The notes under the pieces were generated by a model. It saw only the letters and a program-made list of their open reading frames with translations, searched no databases and was not told where the DNA came from. Of a DNA stretch of 64,000 bases, positions 37,001 through 48,096 are shown one piece after another. Positions within the stretch are counted from its first letter, which is position 1, and every line of letters begins with the position of its first letter. The translations under genes and the position numbers were made by a program. This DNA comes from Saxidomus purpurata (lineage: Eukaryota > Mollusca > Bivalvia > Venerida > Veneridae), in NCBI GenBank assembly GCA_022818135.1, contig JAFMSR010000003.1, positions 15,034,935-15,098,934 of the forward strand, given 5' to 3'.

Positions 37001-38741
37001 GACAGAAGTTGACTTATTTTGCTATCGCCCATTATGTTAGCAGTTATCATAAGTTGAAAACGACTTAAAAATATGTTCTCTGAATGAAAAATGAGTATTT
37101 TAAATGACTGGCTCATAGCATAGAGCTCCAGACAAGCACTTCTCATCTTAATTAACAACAGAAAGCATCATTAAAATGTCAGAAAAAAGTCAGAGCTGCT
37201 TTAAAAAAATATAAAATCAGTTGATCAAAGAAGGTACAGAATGAAAGTGCTGCATTTAAGATGATAAAGATTATATTTTAATTCAAGTTAGTACAAGTGC
37301 ATGTATGTATATTCTCTTCAGGGCTGGTCACCACTGGGGAAGGGAAGAAAGGTAGTCAGCCTAAACTTCCAGTTGTAAAGGATTTGTCAGGTACGTAGAA
37401 CAAATTTGTTTAATGGTATTTAAAGGTGATCGGGGTCTTCGTTGAGTCTTTGGCACATATGTGTTTTTGGTGAAGCACTTACATATTTGAATATTTCCAT
37501 CTATCGTTCTTTACATTGTTTGTCCCCCCCCCCCCCCCCCCCCCCCCTTCCTAAACCCCCTTGCAAGGAACCATTCTTCCACTTATTAATTAGTGTCCAT
37601 TTACAAATTAACCCCCCTTGCAAGGAACCATTATGCTTCCATCTTATTAATTAGTGTCCATTTACAAATTGTTTGTTTCCTAAACCCCCTTTGCAAGGAA
37701 CCATTATGCTTTTACAGAACTAATGTGTTTAAACTGATTACGAAACAGAATATTTATCAGACTTTGAAATGTAGATAGACTCTTTGAAACATTGTCAACA
37801 ACTGAAAATCATGGTCATCATTGAAAATTGCACAGTTGTTTAACATAGAAAATTAATATTCACTGCAGGAGGTATTTTGTATCTTAAAGACATATCAATA
37901 TTTTATTTTAACCACTATACTATTATTTGTCTCAGGAAAACACCCAGTATCAGCCCTCGGAGAACTGTGTAACAAGAGAAAGTGGGGACCACCACATTAC
38001 GACATGGTACATGAAAGTGGACCTGCCCATAAAAAGGACTTTTTATTCAAGGTAGACACTAGTTCATGTACAAAAGAATCTTTTCTGCTATCTAGAGTTT
38101 TATCCTGGGTAGTTCTTGTAACCAATGATCAGCTATTTAAGTTTTAGGGCATGGTGCATGATACAAATAATGTCTGTCATGGGTTTGTGGTTTGAATAGG
38201 AATATGTGTCCCAAGAGGACCTCTGCCCATTGGGTAGTAACAAAGCTTACCAGCAACTGGTGAGAGCTCCAAAGAGCAGTTATTGAGAACATTAAATATA
38301 AATTGCAAGAATTTGTTCTACATGCAATCTACAAGATTAAAGTTTAAACTGAAACTTAAAGTTATTTCAATTGATTAGTGTTGAAAGGGATGGGCTTTCT
38401 GTAGGACCCTCTTAACTCTCAAGGGTAGAGGTAAGGCTGTAAGATTTCTTATATTGTAGCCTTGAAGCTGAATATTTTGCTGTTCAGCTGATAAAAAATT
38501 CATTGAACACCCCTTCGAACAGTAAATGGTTATGTCGAGATTGAAATATGGACAAGTCCATTTCAGAGGAAAAGGGTTAATAAACTGCTGAACTAACTAA
38601 TGATTGTATATTTTACAGGTTAAAGTGAATGGTACAGATTATCAACCATCAATCACCAGTAACAATAAGAAGCTGGCAAAAGCCCAGGCGGCTACAGTTT
38701 GTCTTCAGGAGCTAGGACTTGTACCCAGAAATTCATCATGA
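22096..38741 (+). CDS. SON: SON DNA/RNA-binding protein homologue (RS, G-patch, dsRBD)
   Basis: Thirteen coding exons sum to 2994 nt, 997 aa: 22096-23170, 24062-24350, 24503-24808, 25146-25271, 25455-25543, 26013-26176, 26468-26725, 27130-27240, 29113-29232, 36726-36873, 37322-37390, 37936-38051, 38619-38741. Visible parts in order: an N-terminus with IPLPPGGIPLP, a Lys/Asp-rich tract, the helix DDLFKDFIASKLKQIE, an acidic Ser/Asp segment, an RS domain of SRSRGRR units, RLRIDKAKLREIA, SQWAASKNLPGQFLGSTGA, the G-patch (GIGMFLLQKMGWKQGEGLGK) and a C-terminal dsRNA-binding domain ending KAQAATVCLQELGLVPR. SON is a nuclear-speckle scaffold that promotes splicing of weak introns. Vertebrate SON exceeds 2400 aa because of a huge central repeat region, which is absent here. 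The exon 3 donor (GTTGGT) is weak but is the one that keeps frame. Intron 9 (29233-36725) is a repeat sink. Confidence 0.93.
27507..28735 (+). repeat. Satellite-type element with ~170 bp units (SON intron 8)
   Basis: A run of 17 C, then CCATCCGTCGTCCGTCCGTCTG, then about seven units of roughly 170 bp. Each unit contains GAAGGATTTTAAAATAACTT, GGCACAAATGTCTAGCACATC, GTGTCGCGTGCAAGACCCAC, CTCAAAGGTCAAGGTCACAC and ATATATGCACACATTCGTGTC. It ends with GACAGCTCTTGTTCTTTTTT. Several units retain AAAGGTCAAGGTCA, a nuclear-receptor half-site string. Non-coding. Confidence 0.82.
29532..30120 (+). repeat. Palindrome-headed element remnant (SON intron 9)
   Basis: It opens with AAGCTCACCTGAGCCTTCAGC and a CCATCCATCTCTCTGTCCATCTGTCTG tract, and closes with GTCCTGGTGAGCTAC. 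These ends match the AGCTCACCTG/GGTGAGC signature of the elements at 4118 and 35085, but no clear tandem units remain. It probably belongs to the same mobilisation system. Confidence 0.6.
30735..31315 (+). repeat. 26 bp minisatellite, about 21 copies (SON intron 9)
   Basis: The consensus unit is GGCAAATGTTCACCATACAG plus ACTTGG (26 bp), repeated with drift from roughly 30735 to 31315. Because 26 is not a multiple of three, each frame cycles through three readings every 78 bp. This explains the Gly/Trp/His-rich open frames here, which are not genes. Confidence 0.9.
33112..33500 (+). repeat. 35 bp minisatellite, about 10-11 copies (SON intron 9)
   Basis: The unit consists of ATTTTCAAATGTTTTCTAGC followed by AAAAAAGGCAAAATT (35 bp) and is very homogeneous from roughly 33112 to 33500, with length changes in the A-run. 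A 102-codon open frame spans it because none of the three rotated readings contains a stop. The repeated Lys/Phe text is a by-product of the array, not evidence of a protein. Confidence 0.9.
34420..34631. mobile_element. MITE with TA ends (SON intron 9)
   Basis: The left end TATTGTAAATTGGGTCATATT and the right end (reverse complement TACTGTAAACCGGGTAATTTT) form imperfect terminal inverted repeats about 212 bp apart. The interior has TTCGCGATGATTTTATTTACG and TTCGTGAAATTACAAATTCACG. No coding capacity. It resembles TA-targeting MITEs elsewhere in the window. Confidence 0.6.
35085..36385 (+). repeat. Palindrome-headed element with ~165 bp tandem units (SON intron 9)
   Basis: The head AGCTCACCTGGC/GCCAGGGTGAGCT is followed by GTCCGTCGTCCGTC and about six well-preserved units sharing CTCTGAAACCACAAGGCCTA, GATATTTGGCATGTAGCATT and CTAGTGGACCTCTACCAAG. 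A G-run lies near 36250. The end is GGTGAGCGATATAGGGCCCT followed by CTTGTT. It is the same family as 4118-5252 and is better preserved. It lies about 340 bp before the G-patch exon at 36726. Confidence 0.85.
37524..37715 (+). repeat. Poly-C tract and ~60 bp tandem repeat (SON intron 11)
   Basis: A run of 24 C is followed by about two and a half copies of a unit with CTTGCAAGGAACCATTATGC, TATTAATTAGTGTCCATTTA and CAAATT. It lies between SON exons 11 and 12. The open frames over it are low-complexity artefacts. Confidence 0.75.
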
Positions 38742-41700
38742 TATATTGTATATAACTGTAGGACATCAAAATATGTGGTTGTAGAAGTGCTTGATAAAAC
38801 AGTGATCTGTGTTGTTATATATATACAATGTATATACAAATTTTGAACTGTTTTTTGTGGTTACTTGATATTTGATACAGTTTTAAAATATCAAATGAGA
38901 ACAACAAAAAAGGAAAAGCTGGGCACAAGTTCCTGCTACATTTCTGTAAAACTGATATGAACTTGACTAAATGTATAGGATTGTGCTTGTCAAGCTCATA
39001 CTAGTTAGCGCATTATGTCCAGAAGGAGTTACCCATGTCAGAGAGATTAACGATGGAGAAAGATCAGAATACATACTACCTGTTTGAAGGATAGCGATGT
39101 CGTTGAAAACCATGCGTGACGATGTCTGTATACACTATAGGAGTATATACCCTAAAATTTTGATAATAAGCCGGTTTTGAAAATATGCTGGTCTTCAAAA
39201 TAAGTCTCAAATAACTTGCAGTGGAAATGAACTTGAAAATTAGCCGTATTGGAATGAAATACAAATTTTTTAACTTTAGCGAACATTGCCATATAACAGT
39301 GATAAAGTAGAAAAATGTAACTGAATTATAGTCATTTTAAATTTTATTAACAATCAGCAAAAATGTATTTATAAAAAAATTCTGAATAATATTATAGTCA
39401 CATAAAATTCCCAATGTAATTAAATTAATCTAGTTTACATGGGATGTATTTAAAATCAATTTGAACAGCCAATTTTATTTTCTTGCAGCAAAATGCACTT
39501 CAAAATAAGCCAGACTTGAAAGTAAGCCAGTGTGGAAAATAAGCCACCAAATCCTAATGAAAAGTTAAAAGAAGTTGTGGCTTATTCTCATGAGTTTAGG
39601 TTATTCAACTTTGACTATTCTATTGGCTGTTCATTCTGTAATAATCACCTTCAATGAATACTGAAGATGTAAGAGGTATTGAAAGATTTAAAGGTCTTCA
39701 TTACTTGATAAGCTGTTGTGAATCATGTAGCCTGACAGATAACTTAGATATAGGATACCTTATGTAAGATAAGGGGTGTATCTGTGTTTAATGAGTGGGA
39801 ACTTGGAGCAGAGAGAATCGGTAATATTAATTGTGTCACTTTGCCTTGTTTCCTCACAGTGAGTCAACATCATCACCATCATCATTATCATCTTGATCAT
39901 TGTTGTTACATGACTGTCAAAGATCAGTAACATACCATAGAGTAACATCAGCTAGCTGCTGCCAACACATACATGTCACTGTCATATATATTATAGGGAT
40001 TTACCCTGTACTTGTTTCGGAATTTCTTCTCGAGAAGTTTTGTATGTTTGTCATAAATTGTGTTTGAAAAAGATTTGCTAATGCAATCACCATGCTGTTA
40101 AAGGGTAAAGTTTTGTGCGCAAAATTTGTTTTCATACATATTATCTTAGTTTATAGTTTTATAACTCATATCATGCTGGGGGTGGGGTGGGGGGAGGTGA
40201 TTCTGCCTTTACAACCATTGCAGATCATGATTAGCTTACATATCTGGAAACAATGGTAGTACTAAGTACAGTCAAAACCCATGTTAAAGACCACCTCCAA
40301 ATATAATAGATCTTTTGTTTAGAATATGATCTCCTAATTCCTAATTTGTATAGATACTTTTTGTACAATATATATGTGTATGTAACTATGTATTCATTGC
40401 ACTATCTAGGATTATAATACCTTGCACTTAGCACCTTGCTGCACCAAAGCTGACTTACTAAGTACAGCATTTGAAAGGACTGAGTATTCACTAAGTTCTA
40501 GTCAACGTATTTCTGACCTAGTTTTACTTTTTGACATGCCTTTTATAATTGTTCTGTTCCTGAACCTGTTTCATTGTTGTTTTTTTCCATATCAAATGAA
40601 ACTTACAGTTATTGTGCTGTTCCATGTGATATCATTCCATTAATCTGTATCGTTTTTATGTCCTTGAAGGGAGGCATTAATGATTAAGTAATTGCACTGT
40701 CTGTTTGATAGTGTTTTCCGATTGTATCGGCCATGAGTCGTGGCTATGTATTGAGTCGTAATAGAACTTTATAGAATTGGTGAGCACCTTTGGGGAAAAG
40801 TAAGGAAATGTGTCAGGCACAACACTCAGACCTCAGCTCCAAGGTCAAGGTGTTCAAAGTATAATCAAAGCTTGATATGGATTACATAGCATTAGCTCAT
40901 AAATCAGTCATAACAAAGTTACAGTTACTTGATTTCGTTAAAAATTTTACTGAATTGTACAGCAACACAGTACTAGGATTCCCAGTTGAAAGTAAAGGTC
41001 ACACTTTAATGTTAAAAATTGTAATAAATAGTCAGTAGAAATAGGTTTTGTCTTGGCCATTATTTGGTTGCTGGCTTCTGGTTTTCAATAAAATTTTGCG
41101 GAAATGTAGAACATTATGCGAAGATGTGTTAAGCCTAAGTTTCTGATGCTAAACTCAAAGGTCAGTCATAGTTTTTTTAAAACAAAATATGGATAACAGT
41201 GCAAAAGGTTATACTTAAATGTTCATATTTGTTATAGAATTTCAATCTAGCTTCTTGAAATCGTGGAGAATCATGGGAAGATATGTTGAGCATAACTCTC
41301 AGATCTCCAGCTTAAAACATGAATTGTATGTCTTTTTGGGCATATGCGATATTTTGCCCTCTTTTTCTTTCTTTTCATCTGTTTTTTCATCTTTAAAGAA
41401 GTGCATTTCAAGCAATAAGAATAGAGTTGAAAGATTTTTGTATCAATTTTGTGAATTTTAGGAATTATATCACATGTTTATTGATATGTTTAGAAAACAA
41501 CTCCGTCATCATTTATGCATGTTACAATTCTTCATACATAATAAAGCATAGTCTCATTTATTATGTAAAGATGAACTGTAAAACACTGAGAAGGTGCAGT
41601 GATATATTTTTGACCTTTTTGTATGAACTCTTGAAAGTTGTGACTGCCTAACTTTGTAATGATTTAGTACTGTCAATACAACTTAAAAAATAATCCTCTT

Positions 41701-42838
41701 CTTTTTTTTGAAACGCTGGAAATTTTGTATGGGAAAGACCGTGCATCTTGCAATAGTAGTTATTGTAAAAAAAATTTGAAGTATTGTTGAAAAGAGCTCT
41801 TGTTTAAACTTGTTAATTTTTTTTTTTTTGTATGTAAAAGTGATACTCGGACAGGAGAAGTGAAGGAGATAAAAGTCAGTATTAATGCAGCGTGTAGTAT
41901 CTCTTGTAACTCATCAAGTATCATATAATAGGTGCACCTACCCACTGTTTACTCTCCTGTTCTTCTTTCAACACCTTGTGTAAGTGCCAGGATCAATCCC
42001 AACCTTTCCATGTAGTGTAATTATAGATCGTTTTGTAATATCCATATCGAGGGTGTGATGCAAGGGTATCATATGTCATTAATGATTACAGTAGCGATGT
42101 GCCAAACTCTATTAAAAGTAAAATAAAACCCTCCTTCATACGTGTAAAATGCTGAACAATTGCCGATCCTGTCAGTCAAGTGTGTAAGGTTGATAAGAGA
42201 ACAGTTTACCTGGTAATTCTAGATCAGTCTGTCTGGATGTATCAACTTTCCCGTTGTGAAAGAGAGTAGTTGACAATACACGGCTTTACAGTTTCAAACG
42301 GGGCTATTTCCCACCTATCTTTATCGATTTTTATCGAGTAAATGTTAACGGCTACTTATCACAATATGTAACTTCTACATTAAATTCCCGATATATGGTC
42401 AGGTTTAGTGACTGATGTAATGTTTGTGGTTAAATAAAATATATGAAATTGCATATCTTTAGAAAACTAATATCGTAAGCTTTCCAATGATGTATTTATT
42501 GTCACAATGTAACAAGCAACCATGTCAGATGGACAGCTTACAAAAAGCTTATTTTCTATTGATTATAAGGGTAATAAATTCAGTTTACTGGAAATTTAAG
42601 GGAGATAACTCTCAGGTTCACTTGATACGCTTCTGATATCTACATTGTACAGTCTTGAAACTGTAAACCCGTGTAGAAGAGCACGCCTGTAGCTTGAATG
42701 TTGCCATTGACGACTAGGGGTTGTTTTTATACAATGCTAAATGGCATAGATTCTTCAGCAATATTGTGAAATTTTCTTCCCCACACTTAAATTTTAAGGG
42801 GATTCTTTTTGTAAAGATTTTTTATTTCATGGACTTTT
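38742..42838. other. SON 3' UTR and intergenic region
   Basis: The SON 3' UTR begins here. Several AATAAA hexamers occur (for example near 41089 and 42434), so the true end is unknown. The region contains recurring AATAAGCC phrases at 39160-39560 (an unclassified repeat) and CATCATCACC-type short repeats near 39870. A dispersed-repeat fragment with AAGGTCAAGGTG lies near 40840. No second gene was recognised. Confidence 0.45.
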
Positions 42839-45464
42839 GAAAAAGGCAGCTACATGAAACCATCGGCTAAGAAGTAAAATGTTAACACCTGTGTTAAAGT
42901 GTGACAATGTATGAAAATACTGTTTTGTATAAATTAAATGTGAGTATAACTCATAGTGTGGTTTGACCGTTACGTAAAAAAAAGTCTGAAAGTAAAGTGT
43001 GTTTTTTATATGTCACTCCAGGCAGTGAGTAAAAGTCACTGTTATATCTTGTTGTGTAATGAAATAAATTGTTATTTGTCAGTTGTTGTGTAGTTATTTC
43101 ATATTTCCTCCACCACACTGTTAGGAAATGTAGACGTACCTAAATTGGCTGGTGTACATTTTGGTTCAGATAGTAGCATTTATCACTGGCATGATCATTG
43201 TGTTTCCATGTCAAAATTTTAAAACTATGTACTAGATTAATATATTAGTGAGAGGATGGGGGACCAAACACTTGGGAGAACATCAGTAGATTGGTTTTAG
43301 TTTAGTTCAAAGCTTATCTGCCTTCAAAGTCTGTCTTGGGTATATATCTGTTTTAAATAAATGTTATTTTGTTTTTTAAAGGTGAACTATTGTGATTGCC
43401 GGTGTCCATTGTCTGTTTTCTGTCTGCCTGTCTGTGTCTGCCCACACTTTACCTTGTGTATGCAATAGAGGCTGCATTTTTCACTGAATCTTTATGAAAC
43501 TTGGTCATCATGACTGCCTTGATAAAATCTAGGTCGAGTTCGAATATGGGTCATCTGGGGTCAAAAACTTGGTCACAGGTTCAAATCCTAGAAAACTATG
43601 GAGGTTGCATTTTTCATTGGATCTTCATGAAACTTAGACAAAAACTAAGTCACAGGGTCAAATCATAAACAAAACTTATGTATGCAATAGAGGTTGCATT
43701 TTTAATTGGACCTTCATGAAACTTGGTCAGCATAATTGCCTTAATGAAATCCAGGGTCAAAAAGTAGGTCACCCTGTCAAGTCATAGAAAAACCTTGTGT
43801 ATGCAATAGAGGTTGCATTTTTCATTAGATTTTCATGAACAGTGGTCATTATGATTGCATTGATGATATTTAGGTCGAGTTCGAACATGGGTCATCTAGG
43901 GTAAAAAACTCTGTCACGGGGGTCAAATCATAGAAAAACCTTGTGAATACAATGGAGGTTGCATTTTTCATTGAACCTTCATGAAACTTGGTCAGTATGA
44001 TTGCCTTGATAAAATCTAGGTCGAGATCGAACATGGGTCATCTAAGGTCAAAAACCAGGTCACCCGGTCAAATCATAGAAAAACCTTGTGTTTGCAATAG
44101 AGGTTGCATTTTTCATTGGATCTTCTTGAAACTTAGTCAGTTTGATTGTCTTCATAAAATTTAGGCGGAGTATGGAGGTCAAAAACTAAGTCATCCAGTT
44201 AAAAATATTGTGTATGCCATACAGGTGACATATACAACCAAATCATCATGTAAATTGGTCAGAAGGTTTGTCTTGTCAAGGTCAATGTGTTAATGATATA
44301 TAGTTTGGGGTTGAAATTTGTTCACATATTGTCATTAGTCACAGGTGAGCGCTATCTCGGCCCTCTTGTTTTGCAAGTTATTCTGAAACACAATTTCAAC
44401 GGCTATTTACTGTTTACATGGGTGAAAATCTACTTTGTTCACAGCAAAAAAGGGATAATTTCAAGTGTCGCAGAGAAGTCTATGAGCTAGACTTTCACAC
44501 ATTTCTGTTGCCCCACACTAATCCCTAGTGTGAATGAACAGAATTGCTGTGATTGGTTTTAAAAAATAACCTTTTGGCAGGAACTGTTTCGTTAAAAGTC
44601 TAAATATAGTTTGTACCATTATAACTTGAAAAAAATATCTCACTTTATTCAGGTTGTGCCAATTATAAGCAACAACACCTGATTTGGGCATTTTAAAATA
44701 TCTAAATAAAGCAGTTGTTAAAAAGTTTTTGCAGGTATGACAACATGCATACCAAACAGGTCGGATTATATCTTAACTTTAAAGATATCCGTTACGTGAA
44801 AAGCGTATTTTATAAAACCAGGTGATGCAGGTTTCGTTCATTCAGCAGACGATTATACTTCTTGAAAAGACAACCCAGAAAAAAAACTAGCAAATTGTCA
44901 TGTCTTTATGAAGTCGTAACTTGTTTATAGTTCACCAAATTAACTGATACCTTATCCTTACATATTCATGGAAAAGGTTTATTTCAGTTTTGCTATTGTT
45001 TGTTTGTAAGAAATATCCTCATTGAGCCCGGGTCCTTATATATTATGATCCAGACTGAACAGTATTCGTTCCCTTCAGGGCTACCAACGGGTGAAGTTTT
45101 TTTAAAGGTCACTCTATGATTAACATGCATGATTTATAAATACAAAAGATGTTCACTTAGTATACATTATATCAAGTTGTCTATATTTCAATACATGTAC
45201 CTTAGACGGATTTTGCAACAGGCGAATAAAACAGGATTTGGTCCTCTTGTTTATCTCATTTTCAAATCTTCAAATCTAGCCGGAGCTTCCCTACAAAGAA
45301 AATATATAAAATGTATAAATGATTCGCTCTGATGCACAGACAACGGTAAACAATTTGTAAATTTATATACGCACCTTATATTTGTCGGGAAATTGAGACT
45401 GAAGCAGATTGCAACAAGGTACAAGTCAAGGTACCCGGTAGTGATAAAGATTTAGCAGGCTAAA
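42839..45464 (+). repeat. Duplicated spacer upstream of TRIM-like gene A
   Basis: Segments from AAAAGGCAGCTACATGAAAC at 42839 to the gene A start are homologous, in the same order, to 50655-53753 upstream of gene B. Part of it also recurs at 63540-64000. Shared landmarks are GTAAAATGTTAACA, AAAGTCACTGTTATATCTTG, GTAGATTG...AGCTTAT.TGCCTTC, CGG.TATTTACTGTT, CAGCAGACGATTATACTTCT and GTACCCGGTAGTGATAAAGA. The last 100 bp before the ATG are especially close and probably include the shared promoter. A satellite-type element (43380-44372) interrupts this copy. Confidence 0.85.
43380..44372 (+). repeat. Satellite-type element, ~150 bp units, inserted in the gene A spacer
   Basis: It begins GGTGAACTATTGTGATTGCC with a GTCTGTCTGCCTGTCTG tract. 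About six units follow that share CAATAGAGGTTGCATTTTTC, CTTCATGAAACTTGGTCA, GATTGCCTTGATAAAATCTA and GGTCGAGTTCGAACATGGGT. It ends CAGGTGAGCGCTATCTCGGC followed by CCTCTTGTTTT. The homologous spacers at 52700 and 63880 lack it, so it arrived after the duplication. Confidence 0.8.
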
Positions 45465-47897
45465 ATGGCGACGAGAGAAAGTGAAAATGCCTCGGATGAA
45501 ATTATAACTGTGACATTTTGCGTATGCGCTAAGAAAAACATCACAAAGGAGGCGGAAAAGTACTGTGTGCAATGTCAGGATTACTACTGTATACCATGTA
45601 CAGACATGCACAAAATGTTTCCCGCTATGGGTGGACACCAGATCCTGGATAAAGCTGTTTTCCGTTCACACGGCCTACAATCTAGTGATCTGCCGTGCCT
45701 TCCAACAGAAAGATGTTCCGTACACAAGACGAAGCTGTTGGACATGTATTGTGGGAACCATGACGAGATCGTCTGTGGTACTTGTGTAGCCCTCAATCAT
45801 AAGTAAGTATGATCGAATTGCAATGACAAAATATAGACATTTATACAAGCCCCTAATGGAGACATAGCACACAACTATCCGTTACCATGCACTTGCGTCG
45901 TCTGTAGCGTAACCGGTAAAAACTTAATGATACTTCATACTTGGAATGTAGGCAGAGGACACCAAGGCTGACGGTCTGTTCACACATGGAGTGTCGTTCA
46001 TGAACATTTGATATCCAACATAAGTTTTAATATACTATATACTTAAATCGTTCTGTGCTGCTGATTAAATTCAAAAGCGTAAGAAATAAATAAAGAATGT
46101 TTCGTACAAAAGTAAATCAGAGAGGTAATATAATGTTATATAAATCTACAGAGTAAATGACAAGGGTCGTCATATTACTAAGTACATCTTGTAGTACCCT
46201 CTGCTTTTATTCATCTTCTGAATCATGTTTTGGTACAATATGAGGGCTGAAAACTGAAGGTCATACCTCTGATAAGAACTACTTTCAGTGCTTCTAGTTA
46301 TTGTGAAGTTAAAAACACTCCGTAAGAATAAGCTTGTATTATATACAGTAAACACCGTTTATAACGAATTCCTTGGGGCCATCTCGATGTGTTCGTTATA
46401 TACAGAGTTTGTTATATCCGTATACCATTTTCATAAAAAGTGAATAAAGAAAATAAATTGGGCCGATAAAATTTGTTCCCTTTATCCGGATTTTCGCTAA
46501 ATGCGGAGTCGTTATTACGGAGTTTACTGTAAACAACTACTTGTACCTTTTTTTCTAGGAAATGTCAGGACTTGCATTCAATTCCAGATGATATTGGAAT
46601 GTTATACCAGCAATCAATATTTGACGAGACTGTTAAAAAGCTAAACGCAGCAAAGAAAACTTTCGAGAATATAAAAAAGATTAAGGATTGCCTTTTGAAA
46701 AAGTTGAAGGAACAGAAAAATGAAATAATTAATTTAATTGGACAGCTTAGAAAAGAAATAGAAACTGTGATTGTTCAGCTTGAACAAAAGTCTATTGAAA
46801 TGGTTGAGTCACAGTTTGAAAGCAGTACAGCAGCATTACAAAAAGAGATCGACGAGGCAAGTGAATGTGTTATTGACTTTGGACAATTTGTGGACGAGCT
46901 TCAAAAGTGTGTTGGAAACAAAGCTCAGGAGTTTGTTTTCGTGAAAAAGGCCGAGAAGAACATCAGGAAAGCTTCAGACGCAGAAAGTCATCTTAACAGA
47001 ACAAGGGAAGTTGAATTAGTTTTTCAAGCGGATACGAAAATTCAAAACTTCTTACAACAGTTGAAGACTTTTGGAGATGTCTCTACACACGTTATCCAAA
47101 ACAAGCCAAATATAAAAGCCTACGCGGTAAAAGCAAAGAAAGAAATCAACATCAAACTAAAAGAGGATACAAAAGGTTACATCATATATGGGTCTTGTTT
47201 CACTACAGAAGGTGACCTACTCTTGACAGATCATCAAAACCAAAGATTGAAACGTGTCAAAATGTCAACAGGGCGTGTAAAAGACCATCTAGATCTTGAT
47301 TATCAACCTAATGCTGCCTGTCAAGTAAGTAAAGGTGAAGTTGCCGTCTGCATGGAAAACAACACGATTCAGTTTGTGTCTGTTGGCGACAAAATGAAAA
47401 CTACATGCCAACTGAAACTTGATCATCGTTGTTATGGTCTGTCCTTCAAGGATGAAAAGCTGTTTGTGTCTGATAGAGGGGGTACGGTATACATCCACGA
47501 CAGGACTGGTCGCATGCTAGGTAAAATAAGTACCAACCATTCTGGCAAGTCTGTATTTGGTAGTAGCAAACATATTATTCACAGTTCCAATGGAGACAAG
47601 GTGTTTGTTGCTGATTACGACAAAGGCTTGGTAATTTTAGACAAAATGGGAAATTATGAAACAACATTTACTGATCCTGATTTAGTTTTGGCCCAGGGTG
47701 TCTGTTCGGATGGGAGAGGAAACATATTTGTTAGTGGGATCTCCTCCAAGATTGTCCAGATAAGCGAAGTATCTAACACAAAGACAGGTGTGCTTAATGA
47801 TATGAAAGAGTGCCATTCAGTTTGTTTTGATCCACAACAGAACATACTAGTCATCACTCGGTCAGAAGATATGGTATACATCTATGAGCTAGAATGA
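45465..47897 (+). CDS. TRIM-like protein A: two B-boxes, coiled coil, NHL-like propeller, no RING
   Basis: Two exons, 45465-45802 and 46559-47897 (GTAAGT donor, TTTCTAG acceptor), encode 558 aa. Residues 18-58 are a B-box1-like finger and 84-112 a B-box2 (CSVHKTKLL, then YCGNHDEIVCGTC and a final His). Residues about 128-260 are a Lys/Glu-rich coiled coil. About 310-558 form roughly six propeller blades with motifs such as GSCFTTEGDLLLTDHQNQRL, LFVSDRGGTVYIHD, VFVADYDKGLVILD and NIFVSG. This is the TRIM2/3/71-like domain order without the RING E3 module; the propeller probably binds protein or RNA. Oddity: the first B-box1 zinc ligand is Phe18, where gene B has Cys18, so this finger may fold poorly. 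No signal peptide or membrane segment; likely cytoplasmic. A polyadenylation signal lies at 48001. Function is inferred from domains only. Confidence 0.88.
46346..46529. mobile_element. MITE in the intron of TRIM-like gene A
   Basis: A 184 bp insert flanked by TA on both sides has inverted ends CAGTAAACACCG and CGGAGTTTACTG. The interior reads TTTATAACGAATTCCTTGGG and GTTCGTTATATAC. The homologous pseudogene intron near 59320 reads straight through as a single TA, which is a paralogous empty site. Insertion therefore followed the duplication. Confidence 0.8.
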
Positions 47898-48000
47898 ACA
47901 AAAGTTTTTAACGTCAAAAGAAAGTCCTTGATATTATTATAGGAAATTTTCAAATTTCATAGTTACTCGGATTGTATAAATATAATTTTGATTTGCTGGT

Positions 48001-48006
48001 AATAAA
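48001..48006 (+). terminator. Polyadenylation signal of TRIM-like gene A
   Basis: AATAAA lies about 100 bp after the stop. The surrounding 3' UTR (GGAAATTTTCAAATTTCATA, GATTTGCTGGTAATAAAAAG) is conserved in the pseudogene copy, whose signal is at 60832. Homology between the copies ends shortly after this point. Confidence 0.65.
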
Positions 48007-48096
48007 AAGATGAAGTTTTGTAAAGTTTAAATACTCGACGAAAGATCATCAGGTCAAACTTTTCCGAATACACAATGAAATGGGATGTTTACAAAG

